Below are positions 7,839 through 16,857 of a DNA stretch of 40,751 bases, in pieces. The DNA lies in NCBI GenBank assembly GCA_030765685.1, contig JAVCCB010000016.1:1-40751 (forward strand). Direction: 5' to 3'. This DNA comes from Candidatus Tantalella remota (lineage in GTDB: Bacteria; Omnitrophota; Gorgyraeia; Tantalellales; Tantalellaceae). The translations under genes were made by a program, and so were the position numbers. The notes under the pieces are model-generated. The model had not been told where the DNA came from and did not search any database. It saw only the letters and a program-made list of their open reading frames with translations. Position 1 is the first letter of the stretch; each line of letters starts with the position of its first letter.

Positions 7839-7903
7839 ACACGTCAATCGTTAATCGGTTGCGCCTTTGGAATCGTTATAGGGCTTACGGTTGGGGCTGA
7901 ACC
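7835..7903 (-). repeat. 69-bp dispersed repeat, copy 2 (inverted)
   Basis: Inverted counterpart of 2524-2592, 66 of 69 positions matching. The two copies enclose about 5.2 kb in a configuration that would allow inversion by homologous recombination. Confidence 0.85.
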
Positions 7904-8386
7904 ATAACCCGGCAATATTAGATTTCTCGACTGCGTGCCCTTCGGGCACTCCGCTCGAAATGACAGAAGTGTTGTCATCCCGAGCGAGCGGTTTGTCCGC
8001 CGTAGCTTTAGCGAAGGCGGAAGCGAGTCGAGGGATCTAACAGGCGCCCACGGCTTAGCCGCTACCCATTAACGCTAGACGATTCTATAGACGTAACCCT
8101 TCAACGTATACCCCTGCGGCTCGGTACCCAGGACCCGGCCCTATTCCCCGTTCTCAATTCCCTGCTTACTGTTCCCTCTCCGCAAACTGCTTCGCGATCT
8201 GTCCCTGATACCCCGATATCCTAGTACCCGATTCCCTGATTTCCCGATACCCTATACTGGTCACAGTTCACAGTTTGTTCGCTTTTGGTATCGAGTACCG
8301 GGTATCGGGTTGCTCGGTACCCGGTACCCAGGACCCGGTACAATTCCCTATTCCCTATTCCCTATTCCCCGTTCTCAATTCCCTAC
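7904..8386. other. Gene-free spacer with mixed repeats
   Basis: No gene or RNA was found. It contains a GTCATCCCGAGCGAGCGG...GAGTCGAGGGATCT dispersed repeat (7974-8041), CCGGTAC-like words (8120-8140), an 8-nt array (8202-8256) and the CCGGTAC/TTCCCTA arrays that run into the M48 stop codon. Confidence 0.7.
8202..8256. repeat. Octamer array, TCCCTGAT family
   Basis: Seven units, six of 8 nt and one of 7 (TCCCTGAT, ACCCCGAT, TTCCCGAT and variants). It is the reverse complement of the ATCAGGGA words at 21911-21973. Confidence 0.78.
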
Positions 8387-8399
8387 TTACTGTTCCCTC
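8291..8399. repeat. Heptamer arrays CCGGTAC then TTCCCTA, reaching into the M48 gene
   Basis: CCGGTAC-type units run 8291-8340 with one 1-nt slip. TTCCCTA-type units then run in register from 8344 to 8399. The M48 stop codon (8387-8389) and the last few codons of that gene lie inside the array; on the minus strand the array from the stop reads TAAGTAG, GGAATTG and so on. Confidence 0.82.
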
Positions 8400-9505
8400 T
8401 CCGCGAACTTCCCCGCCACAGCTATCCGTTCCTTGATCGGCGGATGGCTGTACAAAAATATCTTTTTAACCGTTGAAGGGTCAACGTCCGCCAGGTTCTT
8501 CTCCGCAAGCCTCTCCATGACCGTTCGGAAGGACTCCGGATCAGAAGTAAGTTCCAGCGCGAAACGATCCGCCTGCCTTTCGAGTACGCGGGAATACCAG
8601 TTCTTCGCCGGCATAATGATCAAAGCGAAAACAGCGCTCAGGAAAACAAGTACGGGCAGAATATTAAGATCATACAGCGCCGCAGCTCCCATTATCGCGC
8701 CTATCCTGCCGGCAGCGACATACAGACAGAAGAAACCCGCAAGCGTAACTCCCCCGGAGACCGCCAGAAGCTTCCATATATGGTTGTACCTGAAGTGACC
8801 GAACTCATGAGCGGCTACCACCTCTATCTCGCCGCGGGAAAAGCCCCGGATAAGCGTATCGGCAAGTATCACCTTGCGCGTGCGCCCGAGCCCCACCACA
8901 GCAGCATTGGCTTTTTCTGTTTTCCGGCTAAGATCTATCTGGCACACATCCACCAGGGATATACCAGTCCTCTTAGCCAGAGCCATTATCCCTTCCTTGA
9001 GACCTTCATCGTCAAGCGGCAGATATTTGAAAAATATCGGTATTAAAAGTACCGGCATCAGCCTCACCAATATTATGGAAAAGAATATCCACGCCACGGC
9101 CGCTATTAACCACCAGGTGTGGGGAAAGTTCCTGACGAAAAGGTAAAAGACCTGTATGCAAGCGGCGGATAAGACAAATGAAAGCACGGCAGATTTGGCC
9201 TCATCCGCGCCCCAGGATGTGAAGCTCTGCTTCGACAGTCCAAAACCGTGCTCCATAAAGAAAGAACTCGCCAGGTGAAGCGGAAAAGAAACGATGTACA
9301 TAAACAACATGAAAACCGTCGAAAATATAAAGCATGCCAGATAAAAATTCCCAGACACGGTATAGGACATCTCCGATACCGGCCCGGAAAAAAATATCTG
9401 GAATACCGCGAGAGAAACGACGTTAATAAAAAGATCCGCGATAAAAACCCTGGTCTTTATCGCGGAATACTTTTTAGCTCTGGCATTATTGACACATTCG
9501 ATCAT
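8387..9505 (-). CDS. M48 family membrane metallopeptidase (CAAX protease/Ste24-like)
   Basis: A 372-residue integral-membrane zinc protease. Several hydrophobic segments precede the zinc motif HEFGH (H233, E234, H237), with a downstream RQADRFALE supplying the third ligand Glu and Asp. Architecture and length match the Ste24/CAAX prenyl protease branch. Bacterial members are thought to act in membrane-protein quality control. I chose the ATG at 9505, 10 nt after the HEAT gene stop; a TTG at 9535 would overlap that gene and has no better ribosome-binding site. It is the last gene of the seven-gene envelope run. Its final codons lie inside a TTCCCTA array. Confidence 0.88.
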   Translation of the reverse strand: MIECVNNARAKKYSAIKTRVFIADLFINVVSLAVFQIFFSGPVSEMSYTVSGNFYLACFIFSTVFMLFMYIVSFPLHLASSFFMEHGFGLSKQSFTSWGADEAKSAVLSFVLSAACIQVFYLFVRNFPHTWWLIAAVAWIFFSIILVRLMPVLLIPIFFKYLPLDDEGLKEGIMALAKRTGISLVDVCQIDLSRKTEKANAAVVGLGRTRKVILADTLIRGFSRGEIEVVAAHEFGHFRYNHIWKLLAVSGGVTLAGFFCLYVAAGRIGAIMGAAALYDLNILPVLVFLSAVFALIIMPAKNWYSRVLERQADRFALELTSDPESFRTVMERLAEKNLADVDPSTVKKIFLYSHPPIKERIAVAGKFAEREQ

Positions 9506-9515
9506 TTTACTGCGC

Positions 9516-10547
9516 TCAGTCTGTAGTCTTTTCAAGCGCTGCTCTTGCCTTCTTCCTAACCTTGGATGACTCTGCTTCCATGAGAGGGCTTATGAGCTTC
9601 TGCTGCTCAGAATCGCCCATCTTCCCTATGACCTCTATAGAAGCCACCTTAACGAGCATATGCTCGTCATCCAGATGGCTTATCGCTATCTCAACGGCTT
9701 TGCTACTCTTTGTCTTCATAAGGCCCACTATCGCCAGACTGGCGACTCGCGGATCCATATTTTTAGTACCCCCCACAAGCGCTTCCTCGACTCCGGGAGC
9801 GGTCATCTTCGTTAATTCTTTCACCGCAAGCACTTTCACCTTCACTTCCGGATCCGTCATAAGCCACACCATCGCGGGCACACACTCAGCTGTATTGATC
9901 TGGGCAAACGACGTTACCAGCGCCATCCTTACGTCAGGGTCTGGATCCCTTACCATCTGCACAAGATACTGCACAGACTCTTTGGATTTCAGCTTTCCTA
10001 GCGCTTTTACGGAAAACATGCGTATACGAGGATCATAATCTCCAAGCGCGCCTATAAACAGATTTACCTCTTCCTTCGGCGCTATCGCGGCCAACGCTCT
10101 TATCGCGTTGAACCTGACCTCGGGAGAATAATCCGACAACAGCTTTTTAAGCGGCTTTATCGCCTCGGGTTTGGAACCTATGACGCTCAAAGTCCTTGCC
10201 GCCGTCTTCCTGACCCTCGCGCTGCGGTCTTTCAGCAGTTTTATCGCGGCGTCTTCGGCTGTCTTACCATCCACTGCCGCAATTATGTTAAGCGCTGCTA
10301 TCCTCACTGAATCATTAGTCTTGTCCTCAAGAAGCGGCATCAAAAACGGCGTTACCTCCGAGCCATAATTTTCAAGCTGTCTCTGGGCGTCCATGGCTTT
10401 CGGTTTATTATACAATTCATTCACAAGGCGTTTGATCTTATAGTTCTTCTCCACCCATGTCTTCTCCCAGGCGGCGTCACATACTCGCGCAGAAAGGCCT
10501 AAAAGCATCACAGCTACTACAAAAATACCAACTGTCTTCTTGAGCAT
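9516..10547 (-). CDS. Exported HEAT-repeat protein
   Basis: A 343-residue protein with a signal peptide (MLKKTVGIFVVAVMLLGLSA, likely cut near DAA-WEK). It is otherwise nearly all HEAT/PBS-type helical repeats of about 31 residues, each with a D-P-x-V-R-like turn (for example YSPEVRFNAIRALAAI, PDPDVRMALVTSF). About nine repeats fill the mature chain, giving a periplasmic scaffold for protein contacts. The ATG at 10547 is chosen because AAAGGAG sits 5 nt upstream and the signal peptide starts there; the longer GTG form would overlap the gene before it. It lies between the basic coiled-coil gene and the M48 protease gene. Confidence 0.85.
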   Translation of the reverse strand: MLKKTVGIFVVAVMLLGLSARVCDAAWEKTWVEKNYKIKRLVNELYNKPKAMDAQRQLENYGSEVTPFLMPLLEDKTNDSVRIAALNIIAAVDGKTAEDAAIKLLKDRSARVRKTAARTLSVIGSKPEAIKPLKKLLSDYSPEVRFNAIRALAAIAPKEEVNLFIGALGDYDPRIRMFSVKALGKLKSKESVQYLVQMVRDPDPDVRMALVTSFAQINTAECVPAMVWLMTDPEVKVKVLAVKELTKMTAPGVEEALVGGTKNMDPRVASLAIVGLMKTKSSKAVEIAISHLDDEHMLVKVASIEVIGKMGDSEQQKLISPLMEAESSKVRKKARAALEKTTD

Positions 10548-10570
10548 CTTCACTCCTTTTGTTAATGGCT

Positions 10571-10930
10571 TCACTTCTTGGAACTTTTTACGCGAGGTTT
10601 CGCCTTACGCGTCATTTCTTTCTTAACTTTTTTCTGGTCAGATTTTATAACGGAATCTATTTTTTCGATCCTCTTTTTATATTTATCCAAACCAGGCATG
10701 TCCAGTTTCCCTTTCATAAGTTCGGCAGCTATATATTTCCCGATCTCATGATATATCTTTTCTTTCTGCAGGTTCTTCATCTGGATATCTATCTGCGCCT
10801 GAGCTACCCTGAGCATCTTAGCGCTCTCGTCCTTTGCCACCTTAAAAGCTTTCGCCAGCTGCTTCTCCGCCTTCTTAGCGACAGGCTCCAACTTCTTCAA
10901 ATTTTTACTGAGTTCGCTCTTATTAGACAT
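10571..10930 (-). CDS. Small basic coiled-coil protein
   Basis: A 119-residue hypothetical protein, very rich in Lys and Ala. Residues 5-60 form a predicted coiled coil (LKKLEPVAKKAEKQLAKAF and following). A middle segment reads YHEIGKYIAAELMKGKL, and the C-terminal tail is strongly basic (KKVKKEMTRKAKPRVKSSKK). There is no signal peptide. The basic tail could bind nucleic acid or acidic surfaces, but nothing proves this. The gene sits 39 nt after lpxA and 23 nt before the HEAT gene, in the same run. I do not recognise a named family. Confidence 0.72.
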   Translation of the reverse strand: MSNKSELSKNLKKLEPVAKKAEKQLAKAFKVAKDESAKMLRVAQAQIDIQMKNLQKEKIYHEIGKYIAAELMKGKLDMPGLDKYKKRIEKIDSVIKSDQKKVKKEMTRKAKPRVKSSKK

Positions 10931-10969
10931 TTTAGCCCCTTTCTTTTTCTGCTATCCGTAAGATATACT

Positions 10970-11761
10970 CTAAAAATATTCTTCTCTGCTATACCTGTAT
11001 TTACAAATACCTCTCTTCGAGCTTTCGATGAACGACACCAAAACAGATATTTCTTCGGAGGTGTATTTTTCTTTTATCGCGGTGACTGCCTCCTCTTCCG
11101 GCATATCCGAAAGAAAAAGCATACCATAGGCATCCTTGACCTCGGCTATGCGTTCCCTCTTGAACCCGGCGCGCCTGAGGCCCACCAGATTTATGCCTCT
11201 TATAACGGACGGGCCCCTGACCATCATATACGGAGGGACGTCCTGGTTAACTCCCGTGAATCCGCCTATCATGGCATATCGCCCGACACGGCAGAACTGG
11301 TGAAAAACAACATTACCCGAGATGAACGCGCCTTCGGCAACCTGAACATATCCCGCGAGAAGAGCGCCGTTGGCGATTATAACATTATTTCCCACTTCGC
11401 AGTTATGGCCAAGGTGCGCCTGGACCATGATAAAATTATTGTCCCCCACTACGGTAGAAGTGCCTTCTTTGGTCCCTCGGTGTATGGTGACGTACTCGCG
11501 GATAATATTGTTTTTTCCTATCTTCGTAAAAGTCTCGGCTCCTTTGTAGGCATAATCCTGGGGCGTGTTACCTATGACCGCCCCCATATGCACTTCGGTC
11601 CCTTCTCCGATCTCGGTACCTCCGCATATATAAGCATTGGCCATAAGCTTGACATCCTTATGTATGCGCACCGCTCCCTCGATTATTACCCCCGGGCCTA
11701 TCTCGGCCGAAGGATCGACTTCCGCTGACTTATCTATTATCGCGGTCGGATGTATGCTCAT
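10970..11761 (-). CDS. lpxA: Acyl-ACP--UDP-N-acetylglucosamine O-acyltransferase (LpxA)
   Basis: First committed enzyme of lipid A synthesis; it acylates the 3-OH of UDP-GlcNAc in the cytoplasm. The 263-residue chain is a left-handed beta helix of hexapeptide repeats (I-G-x-G-x-x pattern from residue 5). The catalytic His is H119 in AHLGHNC, matching H125 of E. coli. NTPQDYAYKGAET and IREYVTIHRGT are LpxA-specific, and the C-terminal helical domain is present. Its ATG overlaps the stop of the HAMP gene by 4 nt, so the two are coupled. The usual lpxD-fabZ-lpxB neighbours are absent. It is direct evidence for a lipopolysaccharide-type outer membrane. Confidence 0.96.
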   Translation of the reverse strand: MSIHPTAIIDKSAEVDPSAEIGPGVIIEGAVRIHKDVKLMANAYICGGTEIGEGTEVHMGAVIGNTPQDYAYKGAETFTKIGKNNIIREYVTIHRGTKEGTSTVVGDNNFIMVQAHLGHNCEVGNNVIIANGALLAGYVQVAEGAFISGNVVFHQFCRVGRYAMIGGFTGVNQDVPPYMMVRGPSVIRGINLVGLRRAGFKRERIAEVKDAYGMLFLSDMPEEEAVTAIKEKYTSEEISVLVSFIESSKRGICKYRYSREEYF

Positions 11762-12177
11762 GCAGTCCCGCCTTTATGTTGCTCAAGCTGCTGTACCAGG
11801 TCGTTAATAACGTCGGTGATGGGACTCAGGTCGTGGTCACGGCTCATCTGAAGCCTGACGCTGTAATCTCCCTCATCTATACGCTGCAAGTCCTCCTCAA
11901 GCCTCTCAAGGGGCGCTACGAACCTGTAAGACAGCATCACCGCCCATGCCAGAAGCAGCATGAATACCACCGGCAGCCCTATCGCAAGGACGAAATTGAT
12001 CTCCCGTATTACCGGAAGAAGGTCCCTCGCGATAACATCCGGCAAAGCGATCTGCTCGGCCATGACAGTAAATATGAAATAGTACAGGCATCCTCCAACA
12101 AAGACCGTGGGTATGAGCATAGAAAGGATGAGTATGAACAGGTACCTTGATTGTAATGATCTGTTTAAGTATCTGAT
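11758..12177 (-). CDS. HAMP-only membrane protein, probable non-ATG start
   Basis: A protein with two membrane helices and a HAMP linker and no output domain. Helix 1 covers YLFILILSMLIPTVFVGG, helix 2 covers FVLAIGLPVVFMLLLAWAV, and HAMP follows as FVAPLERLEEDLQRIDEGDYSVRL. The first in-frame ATG (12118-12120) lies in the middle of helix 1 and has no ribosome-binding site. Upstream, AAGGGAG (12183-12189) is spaced 5 nt from an in-frame ATC (12175-12177), giving 139 residues with helix 1 intact. I adopt that start, but a CTG at 12139-12141 is possible. Such HAMP-only proteins may be adaptors or sensors. It is coupled to lpxA by a 4-nt overlap. Confidence 0.68.
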   Translation of the reverse strand: MRYLNRSLQSRYLFILILSMLIPTVFVGGCLYYFIFTVMAEQIALPDVIARDLLPVIREINFVLAIGLPVVFMLLLAWAVMLSYRFVAPLERLEEDLQRIDEGDYSVRLQMSRDHDLSPITDVINDLVQQLEQHKGGTA

Positions 12178-12233
12178 GGCTGCTCCCTTCGTTCGTTTAC
12201 TTTTACTCGCCGGACTTTTCCGGCCGTCTCTCT

Positions 12234-13046
12234 TTATTCTTCCGTGGTGACCCTCTTCTTCACTTCCACTTCACCCGGCATTTTTTTCTTTTTTGCCTGG
12301 ACGTCTTCTTCTTTAGACCCTAGATACCCTATCGAGATATCCGTATAGAAAGCTGACGCTTCTGAGTCCGTGCTATCTGAATCCGTCATGAACGCTACGG
12401 CGGCTACATCCTTCTCTAGGTTCTCTCCAAACAGTTCCTCGAAATCCGACTTTATGTCCCGGTCCTCATGTTTCCACTCTTCCGATGGGCCGGATTCCAG
12501 CACCAATAGGCGCACGTTTTTGGTATACGGGCTTTGGGCGACGGTACCCTCCGGGATATCACGCGTCCATACGTACTGTATCGCCTTGGTGTTCAGAAAG
12601 AACTTTGACTGGAATATAACATATACCTGGGCCACAAAATCAAACTCGTCCTTGTCACCAAGATCCTCATTCCCGTAGGAAGGAAATTCACCCGCTCTCC
12701 ATTTCCAACTCAGAAAAGGATCCCTCTCCCTGTTAAGCCGATGCTTGAAGTAGAGCGCCGACGCGGAATTCGCGCTTTCCGCCTTCACACCGCTCTTCCC
12801 ACCATATTCTGCCGTTTCGTACCCGGTGTCGTCCTCAGCGAGATTTTTTTCTTCCCACTCTTTCAGCTGGCTTGCACTAGAAAAATCGAAATTTTTTATT
12901 ATTTCTTTTTTCCCTGTCTTCTCGCCAGCCGGGCCCTTAGACGCAAACGGTATGCCTCTTATCATGAACACATACCCACCGATCGTTATAACTGCGACAG
13001 CGACTATAACGGGAACTGCTATAAAAAATATTCCCCGTAGCTTCAC
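12234..13046 (-). CDS. DUF3047 domain protein, membrane-anchored
   Basis: A 270-residue protein with an N-terminal membrane segment (about 5-28) and one DUF3047 domain outside it. Typical features are an opening NFDFSSASQLKEWEEK, the core FLSWKWRAGEFPSYGNEDLGDKDEF with DFVAQVYVIF, and WTRDIPEGT followed by DVAAVAFMTDSDSTDSEASAFY. The domain is widespread in Gram-negative bacteria and of unknown function. The C-terminal tail is Lys-rich. The start is GTG with AGGA about 8 nt upstream. It lies 14 nt after the DUF4870 gene and before the HAMP-lpxA pair. Confidence 0.87.
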   Translation of the reverse strand: MKLRGIFFIAVPVIVAVAVITIGGYVFMIRGIPFASKGPAGEKTGKKEIIKNFDFSSASQLKEWEEKNLAEDDTGYETAEYGGKSGVKAESANSASALYFKHRLNRERDPFLSWKWRAGEFPSYGNEDLGDKDEFDFVAQVYVIFQSKFFLNTKAIQYVWTRDIPEGTVAQSPYTKNVRLLVLESGPSEEWKHEDRDIKSDFEELFGENLEKDVAAVAFMTDSDSTDSEASAFYTDISIGYLGSKEEDVQAKKKKMPGEVEVKKRVTTEE

Positions 13047-13060
13047 TGAATTATCCTATA

Positions 13061-13387
13061 TTAAATTTTTATTTTCTCAGCCCATTCGCTGATAACGGGC
13101 ATCTTCCACTTGTTGCCCATAAGGACCTGCACGATACCTATTATGGAAAGCACACCACAAGCGATCATACCTATCGTAGCTATAAACTGCCCGAGTACGG
13201 GGATGATGCCTATAATACCTATGGCTATCTCCACGATGAACAGCATAAGCCCCTGCTTGGCGTGGAACTTTACGAACTCATCCTCTTTCTTCATTAAAAT
13301 AGGAATAAGGCAGAGTATCCACAAATACGCAAGAATAGCATAAACATTTTCACCCGAAACTACCTGACCTTTTTTCTCTTCTTCCAT
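13061..13387 (-). CDS. DUF4870 small membrane protein
   Basis: A 108-residue protein with three hydrophobic segments (about 16-30, 45-62 and 66-90). The family-typical pattern is AILAYL, then FVKFHAKQGLMLF with the conserved H-A-x-Q-G motif, and a short cytoplasmic C-terminus. Function is unknown. AAAGGGGG precedes the ATG. It is the first gene of the envelope run, with its own promoter. Confidence 0.87.
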   Translation of the reverse strand: MEEEKKGQVVSGENVYAILAYLWILCLIPILMKKEDEFVKFHAKQGLMLFIVEIAIGIIGIIPVLGQFIATIGMIACGVLSIIGIVQVLMGNKWKMPVISEWAEKIKI

Positions 13388-13437
13388 TATTCCCCCTTTG
13401 GTTGTCAGAACGGCTTATTTTGTAATAATAATAATAT

Positions 13438-13465
13438 ATTCTATAGCTTATGTGATAAAAGTCAA
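13438..13465 (-). promoter_or_regulatory. Candidate promoter of the DUF4870-lpxA-M48 run
   Basis: TTGACT (13460-13465), 16-nt spacer, TAGAAT (13438-13443) on the minus strand, about 50 nt before the DUF4870 start. Confidence 0.62.
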
Positions 13466-13500
13466 TAGTTAGTATTAGCGTATGTGGCGTGCTCGGGGTA

Positions 13501-13528
13501 TTCCGTATTTAGTATATAGTATTCAGTG
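13501..13528. repeat. Heptamer array, TTTAGTA family
   Basis: Four units in register (TTCCGTA, TTTAGTA, TATAGTA, TTCAGTG), placed just beyond the porin terminator. Confidence 0.78.
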
Positions 13529-13550
13529 GATTTGCGGAGAACAAAAAAAA

Positions 13551-13576
13551 ACCCGGCTCGAATTAACGAGCCGGGT
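13551..13576 (-). terminator. Rho-independent terminator of the porin-like gene
   Basis: A 10-bp perfect stem ACCCGGCTCG/CGAGCCGGGT with a 6-nt loop and a T-rich exit (A run 13543-13551 on the plus strand). It is 23 nt from the stop codon and shares its ACCCGGCT core with the terminator at 4617. Confidence 0.92.
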
Positions 13577-13599
13577 TTTTTTGTTACGATTGTATTCAC

Positions 13600-15081
<1,482 letters not shown>

Positions 15082-15410
15082 TGTACCCCCTTTTAAAGGT
15101 AAAAATACATTACTTTCAATATTTGAACGAGCGGTCTCCCGCCCTTATGTTTCTATGTTAGCATCGCCTTAAGTTTGACAGATCCTAGCTTTCCATGTTA
15201 TTGGTTTATTTCCTCCCCCCTTTCTTGGCCGGATTTGGAACTGCCTTGGCGGTACGTACGGATGAAAAAGAACCCCTGAAAGTACACACGCACTTTCAGT
15301 TATTATTTCTTGAAAGTATAGCATGAAAAAGTGAAGTGTCAAGGCGTAAAAAATAAATAGTTAGAGGTTAGGAGAACAGAATTTTACGTATGTTTTTCCA
15401 TGAGGGATCT
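15082..15410. other. Spacer holding the long leader of the porin-like gene
   Basis: Between the promoter at 15315-15342 and the start at 15081 is an untranslated leader of about 230 nt. It contains a perfect 8-bp hairpin near the 5' end (CTGAAAGT/ACTTTCAG, 15276-15299) and a GCGG/CCGC hairpin with GAGA loop near 15131-15142. I recognise no known riboswitch class. No gene is seen in 15343-15410. Confidence 0.6.
15315..15342 (-). promoter_or_regulatory. Strong promoter of the porin-like gene
   Basis: A perfect TTGACA (15337-15342), 16-nt spacer and TATACT (15315-15320) on the minus strand. Confidence 0.85.
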
Positions 15411-16061
15411 TTATGCTTTAAACTTGTCCACTATTGTCTCTGAATTGGAATATATTTCTTCTTTCGCGTCTTCTCTCACCCCCAGAGAAGACAATATTCC
15501 GTCTCTTTTCTCAGGAGTGAACAAGTCACCCGGCGCGTGACTGTCCGTATTGAGGACCAAATTCGCTCCGGCCTTGACGGCGGCTTCCAGTACACGCTTG
15601 TTTCCCTCTGAATGACCGGCCCGGGCGGTTATCTCCAGATAAACTCCCTTTTTAGCGGCTAAAGAGGCATCCTCATCAGAGATATTGCCCGGATGCGCCA
15701 GGATATCCACTCCCGCGGCTATAGCCGCGGCATTCGTTCCCGGGATCACCGGCTCTACCGGGGACTCACCGTGAGCAACGACCAGCTTCGCGCCGCGCGC
15801 GCGGGCATATTCGGTCATCTCAGCGAACGCTTCCAGAGGAAGATGCGTAAGCTCAACACCGGGTATTATTATAATATCCCAGTACTTATTAAGCATCTCC
15901 GCGACTTTGACTAGCCCCGGAAGGATAATGTCTATGTTGGAAGCGTCGGCATGGTCGGTAATAGCTATAGCACTGTACCCATTGACCTGAGCACGCCGTA
16001 CAAGCTCAGTCGGGATAAGAACACCGTCGCTCAAAATTGAATGTGTATGAAGATCTATCAT
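15411..16061 (-). CDS. PHP-domain phosphoesterase
   Basis: A 216-residue PHP-domain protein. Metal-binding motifs are HTHSILSDG (residues 5-13), ITDHAD, GVELTH, LVVAHGE, DILAHPG and NTDSHAP near the C-terminus. These fit the histidinol-phosphatase/PHP family, which cleaves phosphate esters with two or three metals. The real substrate is not deducible, because no histidine genes are nearby. AGGAGG sits 5 nt before the ATG. It lies downstream of the transglutaminase-like gene but has its own promoter (16083-16110). Confidence 0.88.
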   Translation of the reverse strand: MIDLHTHSILSDGVLIPTELVRRAQVNGYSAIAITDHADASNIDIILPGLVKVAEMLNKYWDIIIIPGVELTHLPLEAFAEMTEYARARGAKLVVAHGESPVEPVIPGTNAAAIAAGVDILAHPGNISDEDASLAAKKGVYLEITARAGHSEGNKRVLEAAVKAGANLVLNTDSHAPGDLFTPEKRDGILSSLGVREDAKEEIYSNSETIVDKFKA

Positions 16062-16082
16062 TATTGCCTCCTGTTAAAGATA

Positions 16083-16110
16083 AGTATAGCAGTAACTCGC
16101 GCAAATGCAA
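16083..16110 (-). promoter_or_regulatory. Candidate promoter of the PHP gene
   Basis: TTGCAT (16105-16110), 16-nt spacer, TATACT (16083-16088) on the minus strand. Confidence 0.55.
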
Positions 16111-16160
16111 CGAGTATCAGCGCAGAGCGTTTAGTAGCTTGCTCAATTGCAATGAGCATT

Positions 16161-16223
16161 GATTTCAGATTGCAGATAGTAGATTTCAGATATCTGACAT
16201 CTGGAATCTGTCATCTGACATCA
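16161..16223. repeat. Nine-unit heptamer array anchored on a stop codon (GATTTCA/GACATCT)
   Basis: Nine consecutive units in perfect 7-nt register. Read on the minus strand the first unit is TGATGTC, whose TGA is the stop codon of the transglutaminase-like gene (16221-16223). A sister array with the same order of units lies at 16858-16920. Confidence 0.9.
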
Positions 16224-16841
16224 AGTTGCAGTCTCCCCGCCCCTGAGCTCCTTCATCCAAGAATTACACGCCGCGGAAAAGCGCGCCAGCTCAAGCTTTT
16301 CGGGCAATGTATATTCTTTCATTATTCTGGTTATATCCTCATGCCTGGTTGAGGCGGTATCATGGACTATCTCCTCCAGGGACTTAACGGCAAGTACGGT
16401 ATCGGCGAAACCGTTCCATTTTTCATTAACCGGAAACCCTGACTCTTTTAGACCCGTATCCCACGTAGCATCTACAAGTACCCATTTACCGTCCAGCATG
16501 ACCCGGCAGGCCAGGTGATACGTGTCCGGTATTACCGAAGCCAGTGCCCGTACTTCCTTAGGGCTCTCGACGTCCATATCATCCCACCGGAAACGGAAAG
16601 TCAAATATTTCACTTCTATCTCCAGCAGCCCGAACATCTCTCCCAGAAGATAATGTTTAGGAGTACATGACCCGTCACATTGTTCAAGCATTTTCGTCGG
16701 CCCCTTTTCCAGATCAAAAAGCGCCGGATCCATATAATAAAGAATATCACGTATATGGTCGAATACGCTTATCCGCGCGTCTTCCGCCGATAGCCCCTTC
16801 GTCCATTCGTCGAATTTGCTCTGTATAATATTAGAAGTCAT
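16221..16841 (-). CDS. Transglutaminase-like superfamily protein
   Basis: A 206-residue cytoplasmic protein with the Cys-His-Asp pattern of transglutaminase-like folds: Cys in GSCTPKHYLL near 58, His in DTYHLACRVMLDGKWVLVDATWD near 110, and Asp in the same motif near 124. Bacterial members act as peptidases or amidases; substrate unknown. The open frame continues upstream to 16904, but that part is translated repeat sequence, so I start at the ATG at 16841, where recognisable protein begins. No ribosome-binding site is evident. The gene is bracketed by two direct 63-bp heptamer arrays and its stop codon lies in one of them. Confidence 0.78.
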   Translation of the reverse strand: MTSNIIQSKFDEWTKGLSAEDARISVFDHIRDILYYMDPALFDLEKGPTKMLEQCDGSCTPKHYLLGEMFGLLEIEVKYLTFRFRWDDMDVESPKEVRALASVIPDTYHLACRVMLDGKWVLVDATWDTGLKESGFPVNEKWNGFADTVLAVKSLEEIVHDTASTRHEDITRIMKEYTLPEKLELARFSAACNSWMKELRGGETAT

Positions 16842-16857
16842 AATAATCAGCTTATTG

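Noticed and set aside
15082..15310. Cyclic di-GMP or cobalamin riboswitch in the porin leader
   Set aside because: I could not find the conserved core motifs of either class.
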